Assembly (NCBI GenBank): GCA_020465985.1
Contig: JAANYP010004812.1
Location: 62,001-126,000, forward strand
DNA from: Centrapalus pauciflorus
Lineage: Eukaryota > Streptophyta > Magnoliopsida > Asterales > Asteraceae
Direction of reading: 5' to 3'
Length of the DNA: 64,000 nucleotides
Shown here: positions 33,968 through 46,100 of the stretch, one piece after another
Numbering within the stretch: the stretch's first letter is position 1
Layout: every line of letters begins with the position of its first letter
Position numbers and translations under genes: made by a program
Notes under the pieces: generated by a model
The model's input: the letters and a program-made list of their open reading frames with translations, nothing else
Databases searched by the model: none
Told to the model about the DNA's origin: nothing

Positions 33968-35160
33968 TGCAAAAAAAACTGAGGTGATGAGGAGAGAAGA
34001 TGACGGCAATGATCCAGATGTTGAAAGAGAGAGTGAGCTAGCAGATCTTTCTTAGAAGACTGCTCAGCAAGCTCAAATTCAGGGGGAGCCTAGTCAGTCG
34101 GGTGTGAGAGAAGGAGGTGAAGGCGAAGCCTCAAAGATAGCTGAACATGATATGATTGAAGCTTTAATGGATCTTGATGATCAAGATGACTTTGAGTTTG
34201 ATCAAGAAGACTTGGAGGAAGAAGAGTTTGTTCCTAAAGAGATTGTGGATTAGAAGTCGGATGACGAGGTTGTAGAAGACGAGGATGACAATGTTGACAA
34301 AGTAGTCATCCCAAAACAACCTATCACTGAACAATATATTCACAATGAGCAGAATGTGATCGATATGGATGAGCTTAACCTAGCGTATACAGATGAATCA
34401 GAACCTGAAGTAGCTGAAAAGGAGCAAACTAGGGAACATCTGATAAAGCTATGGTTCAGGAAATAAGAAAAGAAGACAGATCTGAAGATGAAGAAAAGAA
34501 TGAGAGTGCCAAGTCCTGGAAATCTCTTAGGAGGAATACTGAGCTGGTTCTTTGATAGAGAACTGCAGCTATTTTGTACTCAAGAGAAGAGATGGGCTAC
34601 AATACTTGAGGAGAACGTTGAAGGTTTTGAACAGATTGCCCAAGTGTGAAGTGAAAGAGTTGGCTTGGAAAGAACTGATCAATCTAGGAGACGACCCATA
34701 TGTTGAAGTTGCTGCTAAGATTATACGAAGGGAGGGTCGATCTGGAAGATTTGAAAGGATTAAGCCAAGATCAGGTAAAAGAGTTGAAGATCTGTCGAGA
34801 ATAGATCCCCACACTGGAAATCCTTGGGCTAGGATGGTTTACAAGCCAGTTTGATGCCTCAATAAAGTGCCGATGAAGTCAATGCCACAAGATGTAGTGA
34901 GAAACATGAAGTGGTGGTATGTTGACAATGAAACGGCGAAAGCAGTGATGGAGGACTACGAGGACAACGTAATTTTGAAAGTATACGATGCACTGCATCT
35001 GATAAACTTATCTAAGGACGACCTAAGAAAACTTCATGATCAGCCGATTTTCTTCCATGAGGGCTGGAGATCAGAAGGCAAGAAGTTCCAGAAGGTAGTT
35101 AGAGTTTGTATAGATCAGGGATTGTATGCTGGTAGTAGTTTATATAGCTCTAGCACATAG
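33968..35160 (+). pseudogene. 3' ORF of E3, C-terminal part
   Basis: Continues the 3' ORF to the polypurine tract. It is acidic at first (33,990-34,450, with stops near 34,055 and 34,250). Then come two more readable blocks: 34,552-34,854 (ELAWKELINLGDDPYVEVAA) and 34,867-35,160 (MPMKSMPQDVVRNMKWWYVD, INLSKDDLRKLHDQPIFF). They lie in different frames with a stop between. The last block resembles 3'-terminal ORFs I associate with Asteraceae Copia elements. Function unknown. Confidence 0.6.
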
Positions 35161-35189
35161 ACAAAATATATATAGTTAGAAGCTATCGT

Positions 35190-35201
35190 CAAGGGGGAGT
35201 C
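35190..35201 (+). promoter_or_regulatory. Polypurine tract of E3
   Basis: CAAGGGGGAGTC lies immediately before TGTTAGTGC, the first bases of the 3' LTR. Confidence 0.88.
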
Positions 35202-35751
35202 TGTTAGTGCATCCTGTGTGACGATAGCAGTCTAAGTATAGACGATATTTTGTAATAGTCAGTTTGTTCGTAATTGCATATTAATACTTGTTTGATATAT
35301 GTTTGATACATGTTTGATATATGTTTGATATATATGTTTGATATATATGTTTGATATTGATTGTATGTATGTTTGAACTTATAAGTTCAAACATAAGTTC
35401 AAAGTAACTGGTTCGAACTTATGGAGGACAAGTTCGAAAGGCCTTGGGCTTAGTCGAACTTGTCCTGGGCAAGTTCGAATCAGGTGATATAATTAGGTGT
35501 TAATTCGTTTTAATTAACAACTTTTGCAGAATTCGATAAGTGATTAGTGCAGAGGCGATCTCGAACTTGCAAGGAGATTGTGTGTTTGTTCTTGGAGAGA
35601 ATCACGTGTCGGGGCGTTCTAGTGTTCGTCTATCATCGTGTGTGTCTCCGTGTTTCGTGTGTGTGGTCTTTCCGTCAAACCGCTAACGAGGATTCCGCAC
35701 TCGTTGGACGGCGTCGCGTCAAGATAAGATCCGTAGGCAGGCGACCTTACA
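35202..35751 (+). mobile_element. 3' LTR of Copia element E3
   Basis: Begins TGTTAGTGCATCC. A set of TTTGATATATG repeats lies at 35,290-35,350 and TTCGAACTT words at 35,370-35,480. The GC-rich part (35,580-35,745) may be the R/U5 segment. The end at CTTACA is tentative because the 5' LTR is not in the window. Confidence 0.65.
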
Positions 35752-37955
35752 TGGTATGTTACGATGGATTTAAAAAGATGATGATAATTATAGGTGTACC
35801 TTGGTGGTCGTTGCACTTTTATATTTGATGGAGATTGTTGATCCTCGTTGTTAGATTCTTCTACGTTGATGGTGGTTTTATTATTTTTTGTTATGGTGAT
35901 GGGTTTTTGATGGGTGGATATGTTCTGCTATTCAGAAGTACTCCGTTCCTCGACAAAACTTAATCTGCTATTCAGAAGCTCAACTTCAACAGATTTGAGA
36001 GAAAAACACAAAGTGTTCTTTGAAAGAGAATTCAAGGCTTATATACAATGATGGTGGGTGGAGGTGTACATAACCTTGATGTATTTTTTATAGAATTTTT
36101 AATCTAGGTGGATTTTTATGCTAGGTGGATGGAGATTAGTATTTTGACAAGTGTTTTTCTAGACGTGATGGTTAATTAAAAATGGTGAAATATTTATGAC
36201 ATATGTTGGAGATGATCATTGTTATTCCAATTGTCTAGAGATTTTTGGTTTTAGTGGATGGAGATGGATCTTTCAATTTTAATTATAATATGCTCATGCA
36301 AATTTAATTCTAATGGATGAATGTTGTAGGCTAGAATTTATATAGTATTTACGTTGGTTTATATTTTTAGTGGATGATTGTGCTTCTAGTGAGTATTTAT
36401 TGTATGATGGCATGTTACGGTGGATTTAAAAAGATGATGGTAATTATAGGTGTACTTTGGTGGTCGTTGTATTTTTATATATGATGGAGATTGTTGATCC
36501 TCATTGTTTGATTTTTCTACGTTGATGGTGGTTTTATCTTTTTTGTTATGGTGATAGGTTTTTGATGGGTGGATATGTTCTGCTATTCAGAAGTACTCCG
36601 TACCTCAACAAAACTTAATCTGCTATTCAGAAGTTCAACTTCAACAGGGCCATTGGCCTCCATGAAATAATAAGCCTTGAATTCCCTTTCAAAGAACACT
36701 TTGTGTTTTCTAGGTGGCAAATTTTCTAGTCTAGATGTATTTTTTTAGAATTTTTAATCTAGGTGAATTTTTATGCTAGGTGGATGGAGATTAGTATTTT
36801 TGACAAGTGTTTTTCTAGATGTGATGGTTAATTAGAAATGGTGAAATATTTATGACATATGTTGGAGATGATCATTGTTATTCCAATTGTCTAGAGGTTT
36901 TTTGGTTTTAGTGGATGGAGATGGATCTTTCAATTTTAATTATAATATGGTCTTGCAAGTTTAATTCAAAATGGATGAATGCGCAAATTTTTAGTCTAGA
37001 TGTATTTTATAAAATTTTTGGCAAATTTTTAGTCTAGATGTATTTTTATAGAATTTTTAATCTGGGTGGATTTTTATGATAGGTGGATGGAGATTAGTAT
37101 TTTTGACAAGTGTTTTTCTAGATGTGATGATTAATTAGAAATGGTGAAATATTTATGACATATGTTGAAGATGATCATTGTTATTCCAATTGTCTAGAGG
37201 TTTTTTGGTTTTAGTGGATAGAAATAGATCTTTCAATTTTAATTATAACATGCTCTCGCAAATTTAATTCAAAATGGATGAATGTGTAAATTTTTAGTCT
37301 AGATGTATTTTATAGAATTTTTAATCTAGGTGGCAAATTTTTAGTCTAGATGTAGTTTTATAGAAATTTTAATCTAGGTGGATTTTTATGCTAGGTGGAT
37401 GGAGATTAGTATTTTTGACAAGTGTTCTTTTAGATGTGATGGTTAATTAGAATTGGTGAAATATTTATGACATGTTGGAGATGATCATTGTTATTCTAAT
37501 AGTCTAGAGGTTTTTGGTTTTAGTGGATGGAGATGGATCTTTCAATTTTAATTATAATATTGTCTTGCAAATTTAATTCAAAATGGATGAATGTTGTAGG
37601 CTAGAATTTATATAATTTTTACGTTGGTTTATATTTTTAATGGATGGTTGTGCTTCTAGTGAGTATTTATTGTGTGATGACATGTTACGATGGATTTAGA
37701 AAGATGATGGTAATTATTGGTGTACCTTGGTGGTCGTTGTATTTTTATATTTGATGGAGATTGTTGATCCTCGTTGTTTCATTCTTCTACGTTGATGGTG
37801 GTTTTATTATTTTTTGTTATGGTGATGGGTTTTTGATGGGTGGATATGTTCTGCTTTTCAGAAGTACTCCGTACTTCAACAGAACTTAATCTGCTATTTA
37901 GAAGTTTAGCTTCAACAGATTTGAGAGAAAAACACAAAGTGTTCTTTGATGTTTG
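35752..37955. repeat. Long tandem and inverted repeat block
   Basis: Two motifs alternate. Motif P (TGTTACGATGGATTTAAAAA through TTCAGAAGTACTCCG) lies at about 35,755-36,030, 36,411-36,650 and 37,680-37,950. Motif Q (TTTTTAATCTAGGTGGATTT through GATGGAGATGGATC) lies at about 36,090-36,330, 36,730-36,990, 37,030-37,270 and 37,330-37,590. An inverted pair (ACACAAAGTGTTCTTTGAAA at about 36,010 and its inverse at about 36,690) is present. No coding potential. Confidence 0.8.
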
Positions 37956-37956
37956 T

Positions 37957-38149
37957 TAATTATAGGAACTATTACGTTTCCAATTGTTGCTTCTACTGGT
38001 ATTACTACTTCTCCGGATAACTTTCCGTAGTAATTTATATTTTTTCTAGAGATCATATTTTTAAAACTATCATATTTAAAATTATGTTTTTCTGAAAGTG
38101 TAAAATGAGTTTTTCTAATTGCGTTTTGGTTAATAATTGTATCTAAAAT
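37957..38149 (-). pseudogene. Pararetrovirus-derived segment, rearranged
   Basis: After the readable reverse transcriptase start, the minus strand does not continue with RT. In another frame it gives a stretch including YYGKLSGEVVIPVE that I cannot place with certainty. It may come from another part of the same viral genome, joined by rearrangement. It abuts the tandem block at 37,955. Confidence 0.35.
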
Positions 38150-38400
38150 GTACTGAAATGAGTACTTCCTTTGAGTTTTTCTAGTATGTAGTCTAATCTT
38201 GGTAATTTATAAGAATCTCCTATGGTTGCATCATTCATTTTTTTATAATTTATTACCATTCTTCTTTTTCCTCGTTTTATTTCATTATGGTTTTCAACGT
38301 AGAAAGCCGGTGCTAAGTGTGGACTTGTGCTTTTTCTAATTATCCCTTTTTCAAGTAATTGTGCACATTCTTCTGTGAATTCTTTTACATCCTTAATACT
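38150..38400 (-). pseudogene. Endogenous pararetrovirus reverse transcriptase fragment
   Basis: The minus strand encodes the N-terminal part of a caulimovirus-type reverse transcriptase. The sequence FTEECAQLLEKGIIRKSTSP, a PAFYVENH segment and RMVINYKKMNDAT are diagnostic of the family's fingers region. The catalytic YxDD part is absent. It follows the protease fragment at 38,385-38,783 in the order expected for the viral polyprotein, but the frame changes near 38,400, so it is broken. An integrated, defective fragment is the simplest reading. Confidence 0.82.
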
Positions 38401-38783
38401 ATATGGTATTCTATTGAGATATTAATTTCGGCTTTTGGGTCCTTTAATTGTATAATTATTTCTTTTTCGTTTTTATTTTTATTTATATCAAGTGGATTTT
38501 CACTACATACTTCTTCAAGTGTTTTGTCGATAATCTCCTTTTTTAAAGTTAACAAAATTTCTAATGCAAATTTTATTTCTTGTGCCAACATTCTTATTAC
38601 TTCGTTTTGTTTAATTATTGGTGTTTCTATCATTCCTTTTATTGGGTGTTTTAGACTAATAGTATCATTGGTTTGTATAAATGGTTGATATAATTTTAAA
38701 AAATTGTTTCGTATTACTAAATCAATTCCAGAGTCATGTTGGTATATTGTTGGTGCTGTAAAAGCTATTTTTTTCAATAACAA
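38385..38783 (-). pseudogene. Endogenous pararetrovirus protease-region fragment
   Basis: A 132-codon reading whose N-terminal part (IYQHDSGIDLVIRNNFLKLY, then PFIQTNDTISL) resembles the C-terminal half of caulimovirus aspartic proteases; a hydrophilic linker leading to the reverse transcriptase follows. A further matching stretch lies upstream to about 38,830 in another frame, so a frameshift sits near 38,770. The upstream catalytic Asp motif is not seen. Not functional. Confidence 0.7.
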
Positions 38784-38889
38784 TATCTACCATTTTTCCT
38801 ACGTACCATATTTCATGTATTGATTTATCTGCTACCACACTTTTTAATGGTTTTGTTAATTTTTCCTAAACTTTTAATATTTTTCATGA

Positions 38890-39195
38890 AGGCGTGGAAC
38901 CAGGGTTTGGGGGGGTGTGAGCAGAGAATTCAACCAGGGAGAGTTTGGGGCGGCTAGGGTTTTCAGATTTCTCCCCATATCTCACCACATGGGAGGGAAA
39001 CCAAAGTAGAGAATATAATTTGTTTTATTTCTTATTTTACAATTCTCTAGCTCAAACAAACAATGGAATTTTTATTATTTCCATTTCTCTGGACCCAATT
39101 CTCTGTACCAAACATGCCCTAAATAGAATTTAATTTTGTCTTACTAAAATTTATGTTTGAAAAATTCATTATTTTTAAGAATTTATAATAAAATT
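38890..39195. repeat. Transposon-end remnant
   Basis: The right part (39,060-39,120) contains TTGTTT/TGGACCCAATTCTCTG and CCAAACATGCCC, a common style for MITE termini. The left partner is degenerate around 38,900. No TSD was established. Confidence 0.35.
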
Positions 39196-39196
39196 T

Positions 39197-41251
39197 AGGT
39201 TCCGTTTGTTTTTTTTAAGAGTTTAGACGTCGAAACACTTTTTACCGTCTGTTTGATAAGATGTTAAAAAAGGTCTAAAATCTGTTTAGATAAGATTGTT
39301 TGTTTTTTGATTAATAAAATGTCTTATTACATACAACTTATCAAATTTATAGTTTTTATCATTAGAATGTTAATTTTTTAATTAAAAATAAAATACTTTT
39401 ACCTAATAAATTATTAATCTATTGACATATTTAAATTATAAAATGAAAATTTAGTTTTAAGAGAAAATGCATCATGATTAATTAATTCTATTCAAAACAA
39501 CTTCTTATAAATATCAACTGACTGAAACACACCAAAACATATGACATTAATTAATTCTATTCAAAATTTAGATATTAAATCCAACACCACTATTTGATTT
39601 AACTGGACATAAAAGGATAAATTATGGGCAGTAAAATAATGGACAACAATATGACATTGACCTTTAATTGATATTAAGCATTTTCATGAACCTTTACACG
39701 ACATTTAGACCCCTTAATAGTGCATTATAGACATATGTAATGGCTGTAAATTAACAGAAAGAAAAACGCAGCATCACCTAAGGGAGTTTAGGACCCAAAT
39801 TAACAAGGCAATTAACCCAGAAAACATAAAAGAAATCACTGGTGAGTGTGCTGGGATTTTGTGTAATCGTCTAAGACTATTTTACAATGTGTAGGGGTGG
39901 GGGGCTGCTACTGATTCCAAGGAAATGGATAGCCATATAGAAGCATTAATAGCTGCACACAACAGTCATAGGAACCATGGGAAGTTGGCTTGGCCTTTGG
40001 TCAAAAGCCTCTCGATCCCTCGGCTAGGCGTTTTGGCCTTTGGCCAAGGGTTTAAAGACTTTAATAACATATTATTAATGGGTATGGTGGCTGTTATAAA
40101 CCACCAAATCAGGGCTGTGCCAAAACAACATAGCATATGGCCTTGGAGTTGTGAGACACACATACATTCTGATTACATACTGCTGCACTGGTTTTGTGAT
40201 TACTGACACATACATTCTGCTTACACACATACATTTTGTTATGGCTGCTTTCCTTTCCAGCAATAATCACACACAATTATGACTTGAAGTGAACAAATCT
40301 GGACTTGAAGCAACAATCACACACAGTTCATTTTTATGACTTGAACAATCACACAAATTGTTATTTATCCCTCTGTTTTGGCTGCTGAAAAACAGAATGA
40401 TTGATGCTGAAATGAGATTAAAAAAAACAGAAAGTATAAAGTTGTGTTTGGATTTGGAAGAGAATCCATCGTGTAGCAGGTTTTTTCAATTTTATAGGAC
40501 TAAAGATAAATATTTTTAATTTTATGGATTTGGAAGAAACCAAACTCGTAACCTTTTTCAATTTTAGGACTAAATAAATACTTCTCCACCTTGCATATTC
40601 ATCTAACTCGGTTGTCACAGTTGTTCAAAATATTCTAACCCTGTTAATTGGTTTCTCCCAAATCAACCATCATTTTGATAATGACAAGAAAAAGTGGAGT
40701 AAGGAATTTTGTTAAATTTTGGAAATGTAAAGGCAAAAGTAAGCACCATGATTGTCACAGTTGTTCAAAATCTCTCACTTTCGCAAAAGGCAAGAGTCAG
40801 TCTATAACAAGAACATTGCAATTGAATTAACGGGAAAAAAACAAACCTATGTTGTTGAAGGGGCGGCGGCGGCGATTTACTGCAACAGTGGCGGCGATAC
40901 GGTGGTGCAACTGCAGTGGCAAGAGGACTGAGAGCAGGCGGCGGTTTACTGCAGCAGTGGCGGGGGGATACGGTGGTGCAGCAGCAGTGGCAAGAGGACT
41001 GAGAGCAGAGGCGGACTGAGAGCAGAGGAGATATGGAACCGTGAGAGGATGAGGGAAGAAGATGACTGGAGCCGTAACTAATAACCATGAGGATTTGGTT
41101 GGGTGCGCATCAGACAACAGAGTTAGAGAAAATACATTTTTCAAATTTTTTTTATCAGAGGACGGTCATACAAAAGGAAAAACAAACGGTTTCCGTCTGA
41201 CCGAATTAGACAAAAGAGGTTAAAAGAGCAAAAAACAAACAGACCCTTAGA
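39197..41251. mobile_element. Putative DNA transposon, non-autonomous
   Basis: The left end is TAGGTTCCGTTTGTTTTT and the right end, read on the minus strand, is TAAGGGTCTGTTTGTTTTT, which suggests short imperfect terminal inverted repeats. The interior holds ATACATTCTGATTACA-type repeats (40,160-40,240) and a GC-rich block (40,858-41,065) rich in GGCGG and GCAGCAG words. No transposase is seen. The part from 39,989 rightward is the source unit of the array inside R1. Confidence 0.4.
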
Positions 41252-41504
41252 TCCTTTCACATATTATAATTAATTTATATTTTTAACCCTCATTTCATAT
41301 ATCAACCAATAAGTAAACTTTTAATTTCATTTAATGAGTCAAACAGAAAGGAAAAAAAAAAAAGAATCAGTAATTGACTTTGGAGTTAGTATTTCATTCT
41401 TTAAACACAAATATATGTGTGTGATAGAGAATCATTGTAAATCTCAATATTTAACCATTAGATTATCTAAATCAATGGTGATTGCAGAAGTGACATTTTT
41501 ATAA
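41252..41504. other. AT-rich linker
   Basis: AT-rich sequence with a poly-A tract near 41,350. It is repeated in each array unit of R1 and no independent function is visible. Confidence 0.5.
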
Positions 41505-41837
41505 GGGTTAATTATTAAAATAGTCACATATCACACCCCTTTATCACTTTTTAGCCATTAAATTTTCATTTTACCAAAATACCACACTTTACGTTACCAC
41601 AATTACGTGATAGCCACCATTTACGTGATATGTACTTTTTATTCATATTTTAATGCATTATGTTACAAAAGGTGTTTGGTAACGTAAACGCTTGTACTTT
41701 ACGTGACCACTTTTAAAAATATCCTCATTCTCCATAAAAATGTAATGATTAAAAGTGGTCACGTAAAGTACAAGTATTTATGTTACCAAACACCTTTTGT
41801 AATGTAATGCATTAAAATATGAATAAAAAGTACATAT
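41505..41837. repeat. Left part of foldback element split by R1
   Basis: The sequence GGGTTAATTATTAAAATAGT through AAAGTACATAT is complementary to the sequence after the R1 3' LTR (56,850-56,985) and also contains an internal inverted pair around GTGGTCACGTAAAGTACAAG. Together the two flanks form a foldback or MITE-like repeat interrupted at CATAT. Confidence 0.7.
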
Positions 41838-42182
41838 TGTTTGGTATACATATTAAATAGAGATGAAACAATTATATTGTTTATAAGTTCAGGGATCTAA
41901 TTGTATATAAGAAATAGTTTAGGGTCGTTTGTGTAAATACTTAATACTTGTGTATTAAGTATAAATAGAATGTGTGTGCTACTGTGCATATACGGTTGAT
42001 AGATACAATCACACATACAGATTTACAAGCAGAAGGAATAGAGGAGTATTGAACAAGAAAGTTCAAGGAATATCTTTGTAATGTTTTCTCATCTATTCAA
42101 TCATTCAATATTATGTGTTAATTATTATTGTTCATAGTTTTGTTATTAAATTTGAATGAATTGCTGAAAATTTGAATTAACA
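41838..42182 (+). mobile_element. 5' LTR of retrotransposon R1
   Basis: 345 bp, starting TGTTTGGTATACATATT and ending TTAACA. It matches the 3' LTR at 56497-56844 with about a dozen visible substitutions and small indels. A TATA box TATAAATA lies at 41960-41967. Flanked by TSD CATAT (41833-41837). Confidence 0.93.
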
Positions 42183-42198
42183 ATTGGTATCAGAGCCA
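42183..42198 (+). promoter_or_regulatory. Primer binding site of R1
   Basis: ATTGGTATCAGAGCCA follows the LTR end directly and matches initiator Met tRNA. Confidence 0.92.
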
Positions 42199-42640
42199 AA
42201 TATGGCCGATTTTTGAGTGAATTTGAATCTGATTTTCGAAAAAGATGAACACTTTTACATTCAAGTTTTTTTCGGAATATTGAAAATCATCAAAGGGATT
42301 TTATTGGTTGGATGATATGATCTGAAAGTTGGTTCGAGTGTGTTATTTTTGAAGACGAATATGATGATATAAAAACTCAAATCATAATTCAAAACACACA
42401 GAATTTAATTGAGATTTTTTGAATTTTTAAAAAGTTGTGGTCTTCACGATTTTTTTTTTTTGCCTATTTTTGGATTTTTAATCTGAAATTAGACAAAGTT
42501 GTTTAACAAAAGTTATTTCTGTGTGAAAAACGCAGACTCAATCATAATTTGAAGTCATTTGGTGAATTTATGTTGAAAAATTGTGTTTTTGTACTTGATT
42601 TTTATTAGTTTCTGATCAAACTCTGGCAACACTGAATTCA
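42199..42640 (+). other. R1 leader
   Basis: Non-coding leader between PBS and the minisatellite, AT-rich. In all later array units the counterpart of its first part is missing. Confidence 0.6.
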
Positions 42641-43174
42641 TAGTGTTATTCGAGTTTTACAAAGAAGTGACCGAGTTTTATACAAGCTTTGATCGAGTTT
42701 CATGCTTTATTGACCGAGATTCATGCTTATTTGATCGAGTTTTATGCTTATTTGATCGAGTTTTATGCTTATTCGATCGAGTTTCATCTTTTACTGATCG
42801 AGTTTCATGCTTATTTGATCGAGTTTTATGCTTATTTGATCTAGTTTCATGCTTAATCATTCAAGTTGTACTACAAGTTCAATCGAGTTTCATTCACTTT
42901 ACATTCGAGTTGAATCATTCTCCATTCGAGTTTCAATAAGCTTCAATCGAGTTTCATACTCAATCATTCGAGTGTTATACTTCTTCATTCGAGTTTGGTG
43001 ATTCTTTATTCGAGTTTGAGCCTTCATCAATCGAGTTTGATTATTATACATTCGAGTTTCATCCCATATCATTCGAGTTTTGACTATTTGACCTTTGCTA
43101 CTTAAATTTACCATAACTTTTGACTGGAACATCGTTAGAAGGCCTACCATACGTCAAATCGAAGCTTGAACCGA
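42640..43174 (+). repeat. R1 leader minisatellite and segment B
   Basis: Imperfect units of about 21 bp, TTGATCGAGTTTCATGCTTAT and variants with ATTCGAGTTT, from about 42,680 to 43,080. A unique segment with TAACTTTTGACTGGAACATC follows, ending CTTGAACCGA. The same pair occurs near 45,190-45,617, 47,500-47,954, 49,800-50,312 and 52,190-52,663. Minus-strand ORFs read as repeated T-R-S-N-K-H-E are translations of it. Confidence 0.9.
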
Positions 43175-46100
43175 CTTGGCCTTTGGTCAAAATCCTCTCG
43201 ATCCCTCGGCTAGGCGTTTTGGCCTTTGGCCTAGTCTTTTAAGACATTAATAACATATTATTAATGGGTATGGTGGCTGTTATAAACCACCAAATCAGGG
43301 CTGTCACAGCAGCCACAGAAAGCGCCAAAACAACATGGCATATGGCCTTAGGGGTGTTAGACACACAAACATTCTGATTACATACTGCTGCACTGGTTTT
43401 GTTATTACAGACACATACATTTTCATTACACACATACATTCTATTAAGACTGCTTTCATTTCCAGCAATAATCACACACAATTATGACTTGAAGTGAACA
43501 AATCTGGACTTGAAGCAACAATCACACACAGTTCAGTTTTATGACTTGAACAATCACACAAACTGTTATTTATCTCTCTGTTTGGCTGCTGAAGAACAGA
43601 AAGATTGATGCTGAAATGAGTTTAAAAAAACATAAGGTATAAAGTTGTGTTAGGATTTGGAAGAGAATCCATCGTGTAGCAGCTTTTTTCAATTTCATAG
43701 GACTAAAGATAAATATTTTCAATTTTATGGATTTGGAAGAAACCAAACTCGTAACCTTTTTCAATTTTAGGACTAAAGATAAATATTTCCCCGCATTGCA
43801 TATTCATCAGACTCGGTTGTCATAGTTGTTTAAAATATTCTAACCCTGTTAATTGGTTTATCCGAAATCAACCATCATTTTGATAATGACAGGAAAAAGT
43901 GGAGTAAGGATTTTTGTTAAATTTTGGAAATGTAAAGGCAAAAGTAAGCACCATGCTTGTCACAGTTGTTCAAAATCTATCACTTTCGCAAAAGGCAAAG
44001 TCAGTCTATAACAAGAACATTGCAATTGAATTAAGGGGAAAAAAACAAACACGAGTGTTGAAAGGGTGGCGGCGCTGATTTACTGCAACAGTGGCGGGGA
44101 TACGGTGGTGCAACAGCAGTGGCAAGAGGACTGAGAGCAGAGCCGCACTAAGAGCAGAGGAGATACGAAATCGTGAGAGGATGTGGGAAGAAGATGACTG
44201 GAGCCGTAACCGATAACCGTGAGGATTAAGGTTAGGGGCGCATCAGACAACAGAGTTACTGCAGAAGTGGCGGGGGGATACGGTGGTGCAGCAGCAGTGG
44301 CAAGAGGACTGAGAGCAGAGCCGGACTGAGAGCAGAGGAGATACGAAACCGTGAGAGGATGTGGGAAGAAGATGACTGGAGTCATAACCGATAACCGTGA
44401 GGATTAAGGTTGGGTGCACATCAGACAACAGAGTTAGAGAAAATAAATTTTTCAAATTCTTTTATCAGAGGACGGTCATACAAAAGGAAAAACAAACGGT
44501 TTCTATCTGACCGAATTAGACAAAAGAGGTTAAAAGAGCAAAAAAAAAAAAACAAACAGACCCTTAGATCCTTTGACATATTATAATTAATTTATATTTT
44601 TAACCCTCATTTCACATATCAACCAATAAGTAAACTTTAAATTTCATTTAATGAGTCAAATAGAAAGGAAAAAAAAAAAGAATCAGTATTTGACTTTGGA
44701 ATTAGTATTTCATTCTTTAAACACAAATATATGTGTGCGATAGAGAATCATTGTAAATCTCAATATTTAACCATTAGATTATCTAAATCAATGGTGATTG
44801 CAGAAGTGACATTTTTATAAGGGTTAATTACTAAAATAGCCACATATCACACCCTTTTATCACTTTTTAGCCATTAAATTTTCATTTTACCAAAATAGTC
44901 ACACTTAACGTTACCACATTTTCATGATAGCCACCATTTACGTGATATGTACTTTTTATTCATATTTTAATGCATTACGTTACAAAAGGTGTTTGGTAAC
45001 GTAAATGCTTGTACTTGACGTGACCACTTTTAAAAATATGTTCATTCCCCATAAATATGTAATGATTAAAAGTGGTCACGTAAAGTACAAGCTTTGAACT
45101 TGTGTTTTTATCAGTTTCTGATCAAACTCGGGCAACAATGAATTCATACTGTTATTCGAGTTTTTAAAAAGAAGTGACCGAATTTTATACAAGCTTTGAT
45201 CGAGTTTCATGCTTTATTGATGGAGATTTATGCTTATTTGTTCGAGTTTCATGTTATGTTGATCGAGTTTCATGCTTATTTGATCGAGTTTTATGCTTAT
45301 TTGATCGAGTTTCATGCTTAATCATTCAAGTTGGACTACAAGTTCATTCGAGTTTCATTCACTTTACATTCGAGTTGAATCATTCTTCATTCGAGTTTCA
45401 ATAAGCTTCAATCGAGTTTCATACTCAATCATTCGAGTTTTATACTTCTTCGTTCGAGTTTGGTGATTCTTTATTCGAGTTTGATTCTTATACATTCAAA
45501 TTTGATCCCATATCATTCGAGTTTTGACTATTTGACCTTTGCTGCTTAAATTGTCTATAACTTTTGACTGGAACATCGTTAAAAGCCCATCATACGTCAA
45601 ATCGAAGCTTGAACCCACTTGGCCTTTGGTCAAAAGCCTCTCGATCCCTCGGCTAGGCGTGTTTGCCATTGGCCAAGGCTTTTAAGACTTTAATAACATA
45701 TTATTAATGGGAATGGTGGCTATTATAAACCACCAAATCAGGGCTGTAACAGTAGCCACAGAAAGCACCAACACAACATGGCATATGGCCTTAGGGGTGT
45801 GAGACACACATACATTCTGGTTACATACTGCTGCACTGGTTTTGTGATTACAGACACATACATTCTGATTACACACATACATTCTGTAATGGCTGCCTTC
45901 ATTTCCAGCAATAATCACACACAATTATGACTTGAAGTGAACAAATCTGGACTTGAAGCAACAATCACACACAGTTCATTTGTATGACTTGAACAATCAC
46001 ACAAATTGTTATTTATACCTCTGTTTTGGCTGCTGAAAAACCGAATGATTGATGCTGAAATGAGTTTAAAAAAGCAGAAGGTATAAAGTTTGTGTTTGGA

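Noticed and set aside
40765..41144. Minus-strand ORFs rich in Ser, Cys and Pro (also near 44,080, 46,461, 48,768 and 51,098)
   Set aside because: They lie in the GC-rich block of each array unit. Frames differ between copies and stops are not avoided, so no protein is conserved.
42183..42198. tRNA-like sequence TGGTATCAGAGCC (also at 16,470 and 19,658)
   Set aside because: These are primer binding sites complementary to tRNA 3' ends, not tRNA genes; no cloverleaf follows.
42678..43150. Minus-strand ORFs with repeated T-R-S-N-K-H-E and E-T-R motifs, also in later array units
   Set aside because: They translate the 21-bp leader minisatellite; unit length divisible by three keeps the frame open by chance.
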